DNA from: Symsagittifera roscoffensis
Lineage: Eukaryota > Xenacoelomorpha > Acoela > Convolutidae
Assembly: GCF_963678635.1 (NCBI RefSeq)
Contig: NC_087062.1
Span: forward strand, 69,408,223-69,472,222
DNA: 64,000 bases
Reading direction: 5' to 3'
A program made the position numbers and the translations under genes. Below the pieces are notes generated by a model, which saw only the letters and a list, made by a program, of their open reading frames with translations, did no database searches and was not told the origin of the DNA. Positions 59,591 to 64,000 of this stretch are shown here, piece by piece. Within the stretch, counting starts at the first letter, position 1. Every line of letters begins with the position of its first letter.

Positions 59591-61412
59591 GTATCTAGTA
59601 TTAGGCTGTTTATAAAAATTAAGGACTAAAAACCCCTATTCGAGCTTATCTCTATCTATGTACTCCAACTTATGCGATGATTTATAGATAATGTTTGAAT
59701 GTATTTTTATTAACTTTCATATCTTTCATTATATTAATCTTATCCTCTTACTTCCGGGCTACCACCATGGGCTCAAAATAGCTTAAATAGCTGAAAACGG
59801 CCATCAAACAAACTTGAACAACAGAGCCAAAATACACATCATTTTTTTGTTCAATTCTCAATTTAGGAAATCTAGTCGCTTGTTGATAATCAGCGAGTTC
59901 TCACAAAAATCCTTTTGACTTTGCTACAAGACAGTTTTTTTAATAATAAGAGATTAAAGGACAACTTGAAACAAAAGATAACTCGCAATAAAAGACAACT
60001 CGCATAAGAAAAAACTCGCAAAATAGTCATTGCAGCGATCGCGCCAAAGTGTTGCGAGCTTGCTAACAGAGGATAGGACTTAATACAAAATTTAGAGCCG
60101 GTTGTCCTTTAATGGAACCATTAAACTCATTAAATCGGCAATCTTAAACCGAAACTCTATAGTAATAGTTTTTTCTACTTTAATTTTTCTATAATAATAA
60201 TATTTTGCGAGTTGTCGCTTTCTTTAAATTTACGTGTCGTATTGTGTTGCGAGATGTCGCGGTACCAAACGTCACGAAAAACGTGATCGTTTCTTATTAC
60301 GAAAGTGGAATTTGCTTTTGAGATTTCCTAGCCAAATAAAAAATGTATTTAGGATTCACTTTTCTCAAATACGGTTAATTTTATCAAAAAACTGTCAACA
60401 ATAAATTTTTCTAGAAATTCAAAAATTTTTCAGGGCATACATTTTTTCTCTAAACTCGAAACAATTTGTGTCGATTCTGACTTTTTTTTCAAAAAGCTTC
60501 AGCATTCGAAATTTTGAAAAAAAAATGCATGCCCTGAAAGCTTTTTGAATTTCTAGAACAATTTATCATTGACAGTTTTTTGGTAAAATAAACCCAATTT
60601 GAGAAAATTCGATCCATGAGTAAAATTTTTATTTGAATAGGAAAACTGAAAATCAAAATCCACTTTCGAAACTAAAAAATATTCGAATGTTGAAATTAAA
60701 AAAAAACAGAATCGACACAAAATTGGTTCGAGTTTAAAAAGTGTTTTTTTTTGGTCAATAATCACAGTTAACGGAATAATTTGCGCTACTTGTGTAACCA
60801 CTGTTTACCCCTATTTTTTGTGGCGTTATTCAGTAATTCATTGATCGTTTTGAAATGCTGCAAAACGAAAAAAAAATTCTTAAAACTGAATAAACCATTT
60901 ATTCAAAAAACTAAAAGTGTCTTTGTTACGACTACTCTCCTACAGTGATTGAGCAAAATTATGCCGATAGACTTTTATTCAACTTTGACTAACTCAAAGA
61001 AACTCGTTGCAGAGTCTTTCAGCTATGATTCCCATTCTAAAAAAATCAAAAAACTTGTATCAGTGTCGAGAGAAACGTGTCAATGAAAAACCTGAGCTCG
61101 TAATTTGATTACACATTTTGTTAGCAATTAATATTTGCCTGCTTTTATGCTAAGAAACATCCGTGAAACTTTTATGGTACAAATTTACCGTTGTTATATT
61201 CAAATTTTTCAATATTTTTTGATTCTGACCACTTCACAAAATGGTAACTTTAGGTTTTTTGTTTTGCTTCTCAACAAATCAAGTAGCACAAAAAACACTG
61301 TATGGGATCAGATAAGGCTCCATACTGTGTCCGTTCCTCGTAAACAAACCTAGACAAAAACGGTGCTCGGAACAACTGCGCCTCATAGGAACAATCTTAT
61401 GTTAATTTCCAG
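59591..61412 (+). other. Intron of the FN3 gene
   Basis: No exon seen. Contains a large inverted repeat (60297-60700). Confidence 0.5.
60297..60700. repeat. Large inverted repeat
   Basis: Left arm about 60298-60475, right arm about 60520-60700, imperfect. Matching words include CAGGGCATACAT with GCATGCCCTG, and TTTCTAGAAATTC with GAATTTCTAGAA. Related single arms occur at 45054, 50943, 53183 and about 57400. Confidence 0.65.
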
Positions 61413-61577
61413 GTTCCGGTGGTCAACCTCTGAGATACAGCTTCTTTTTCCTCACTCCCACCCTCTTGTTCATCGAGTGGGAAATCCCGGAAGACTTCTT
61501 CAACCAGTTCATGGATGACTACTACTCCCTCCTGCTCAACGGGAAAGAGATACAGTCAATCAGACCGATTTCGAAAG
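61413..61577 (+). CDS. FN3-type exon H, half module
   Basis: Acceptor ATTTCCAG, donor G-GTTAAT (weak), phase 1 at both ends, 55 codons. It contains the FN3 tryptophan strand (LLFIEWEIPEDF) and breaks off mid-domain. The next exon supplies the rest. Confidence 0.65.
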
Positions 61578-61827
61578 GTTAATTGAAAAAGTGTAATTAT
61601 ATGAATTTCTTGAAAGCCAGTCCCTAAATTCGCCGCACATAAAAAAATTTGCGTAGGTATACGCTACAGTATCATATATTAAATCATCAAAGCGCACAGA
61701 ACTCACACCAGAACATTACAATTTTGACAGCTTTCAAACTCTCAGAGCTTAACTAAAACGGAGATTGCAGCTGAAATAACTTTTAAAATTTGTATTCAAA
61801 GAGTCGATATCTTCATTGGGGTGCATA

Positions 61828-62132
61828 CAGAGGTGGATCTAGGAATTTCTCAAGAGAAGGGTGGATTTTCAAATAAAAATGAAATTTTTCTCGATCTTTT
61901 TTTTTAGGTCGACCAAACTGATTTTCTCAGCTCTTTCAAATCACTCTAAAGACCCCATATTAAACTTGTTGGAAAATTTCGGCCAAAAAATTGCGTTTTT
62001 TTTTGGCGCGCGCTCTCCCCTCAAAGTTAGTACATATTGCCGCCAAAGGCGCCTTTAGAAAAATTTTAGGGTCCGTCACCAAATCCTGAGGGGGGTGGTG
62101 CGTCCACCCCCGCCCCCCTAAATCCTCCACTG
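61828..62132 (+). mobile_element. hAT-like miniature element
   Basis: Starts CAGAGGTGGATCTAGG and ends AAATCCTCCACTG, imperfect terminal inverted repeats of hAT style. No coding capacity. The flanking 8-mers match only partly. Confidence 0.5.
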
Positions 62133-62297
62133 GGTTTACATACTTTCGTTAAAAACATTTTTTTTCTATCACTGAAATAGGTCTGAATAAGAAAATTGCC
62201 CCAAGCCTTATTCCTTAGTTTCTTCGAAGTTCGCAGCAATAATCATGGTTTACGGTTATATATGACTACAATTTTATACAATTTTCGTTCATTTTAG

Positions 62298-62405
62298 CTC
62301 TGAGTGTTCCAGTTAGCGTAGACCTATGCACCACTCAGAATGTGTCGATTGTTCCAGTGAGACAGGGACTAAGTGCCGGTGTCGTGGAGTTTCCTATCAG
62401 GAACT
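62298..62405 (+). CDS. FN3-type exon I, second half module
   Basis: Acceptor TTCATTTTAG, donor T-GTAAGT, phase 1 at both ends, 36 codons. Short beta-rich stretch with one Cys, likely completing the module begun in exon H. Confidence 0.6.
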
Positions 62406-64000
62406 GTAAGTGATATTTAGATTAAACATGCAGATGCAGCTCGTACTCTACACTTGTGAGTAATTTTATTGTGTGATAGGTGCTCGAAATTGGTATCAAA
62501 GACATCTGGGACAGCTCCTTGATTTCTCATTCAAAAGTTTTTTTCTGTCCCATCTCTATGAGTGGTAACGAGCTATGGCCTAAAGTGCTTTTCACCGCAA
62601 AATCAAGTTCATCATAAAATGCTTGTGTATGGTATCATACTAAATCGAAAGAATTTCAAAAATATATCCAAGTGTCGAAAGTATTTTTCCACAACAGGTA
62701 CTGATCCGATATAGTATTCTTTTCAGGATCTTTTAGCAAATATTATGTAATTTAATGGTTGATTTCGTTTTTTATTTCTTGTCTTTAATAACAACGGGAA
62801 CTTAAAAGAATATTTTAATTTATTTTAAAAAAAAATTTTTGAAATGATTACACAGCCACCGGTAGTTTTTGAGAAAATCTAAAAAACTTTCAGTTACGAA
62901 AAGTTTGATTATTTTGATTACATCCGTGACTTCATTCCAGGCATATACAGTTTTTCCTGTCAGTTTCAGTGCCTGTAACGATTTATTTTTCGACATCTTT
63001 TCTAACATTTTTAGTTACCCCTGACTTCGGCTTTTCAGTCCTTGCAATTTTTAGCAGCGTTTTTATCGAAGGTTTTTTTTATATTGGTAACAGTATAATT
63101 TGACCATGAACTTCCAAGGTAATTATATTTTGACAACTAGATGATGATTTAGGTTGAAAAAGTATACTGCTTTAACGCCTTTCAGTTTTTTCAAACCATG
63201 AAACTCAAAGCGTTTTCCATCCGGCTCTGAAAAAATTATGTACTTGCAAAAATGACCCCAGATATTTAATGATCAAAATACAGAGTGTCTCAATAATTTT
63301 AAGAATTTTAAAGAAGAAAACAATTATATAAATACTCTTTGAAGTCATATCTGTTTCCCCTTGCACTTAATTTGAATGGAAAAACTTGAAGCTTACAAAA
63401 AATTTGAATTATCTTGAGAGTTTTTGTAAAGACTTTCAAGTTTTCTATTACCAAGATTGACGGTAATGCATTGAAAATTTGCAAAAACATCACCACGTTT
63501 TCAAATCTTTTCCAAACAACCTGATGTTTTTGACAGGTTGGTTGTAAAAAACAGCAAAAAGCATGTTTCTCGTTTGAATAAGTCTGTCTCTTATGGACTA
63601 AACATTTAATTTAGATTAAAAAAAGCCGCAACTTTTTTTGACATTTTAAACGGTTTTGTTTGCTTTCATTTTTCTTAAAATTGGACATAAAACAATAAGC
63701 TGACAATCACCACTAGTGAAAATTTTTGTGAAGTCAGTTTATGAAAGTCAAATATTGGCTTTTGTTTGCGTTTTTATAGGCGCAGAGACAATTCAGCTAC
63801 TTTCAAATACAGACAATTCAGCCAGAAAACTCAGACAATTCAGCCAAAGATAATTCAGCCAATTTAGATTAAAGAGACTAGATCAAAGCAAAAACTAACA
63901 TTCAAAGCAAAAACAATCTATTTTTATGAGAGTCAGAGGGCTTCAACACTTCAACAAAAAAGTTTGAAACTTCAAATAACAATTTTCAACGATCAAAACA
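62406..64000. other. Right end, no exon recognised
   Basis: AT-rich. Short repeats of ACAATTCAGCCA near 63788-63860. The FN3 gene probably continues outside the window. Confidence 0.5.

Overview
This window looks like AT-rich genomic DNA of an invertebrate animal. The evidence is spliced exons with GT-AG introns, fibronectin type III (FN3) modules on symmetric phase-1 exons, tRNA-derived SINE-like repeats, hAT-like miniature elements and nested LTR retrotransposons. I cannot name the phylum. A larvacean tunicate or another repeat-rich invertebrate would fit, but nothing here proves it.

Positions 277-38298 are one Ty3/gypsy-type LTR element in minus orientation (the outer element). It has 679/678 bp LTRs and a 4-bp target duplication (ATTG). 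A second giant LTR element (2778-27330, plus strand, 24.55 kb, 921-bp LTRs differing at only 4 positions) lies inside its envelope region. Without that insertion the outer element is about 13.5 kb. Its order is LTR, gag, pol, a plus-strand gene in antisense, env, an accessory exon, LTR. Its pol is one reading frame cut by two in-frame stops, and it carries a TARG1/OARD1-type macrodomain before the reverse transcriptase (RT). The antisense gene has an intron. The env-region donor and a downstream acceptor would join in frame to make a Rev/Tat-style accessory protein.

The inner element encodes Gag-protease, then RT-RNase H through a likely -1 frameshift at a U8 run, then integrase with a macro-like C-terminal domain. 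In the envelope position it has a giant third gene of about 2,900 codons that holds a complete SGNH hydrolase motif set. Its 3-kb leader carries at least 15 copies of a CCGGAGGGGT-like motif. Several stops and one-base frameshifts interrupt its genes although the LTRs are almost identical.

Positions 38303-64000 are host DNA. They hold a plus-strand gene, open at both ends of what can be seen, made of FN3 modules on phase-1 exons. Two of these exons lie in a recent tandem duplication of about 6 kb (about 40.6-46.6 and 46.65-52.5 kb). Introns are rich in SINE-like copies, fold-back repeats, hAT-like miniature elements and an AT-rich ATTATAATCG repeat.
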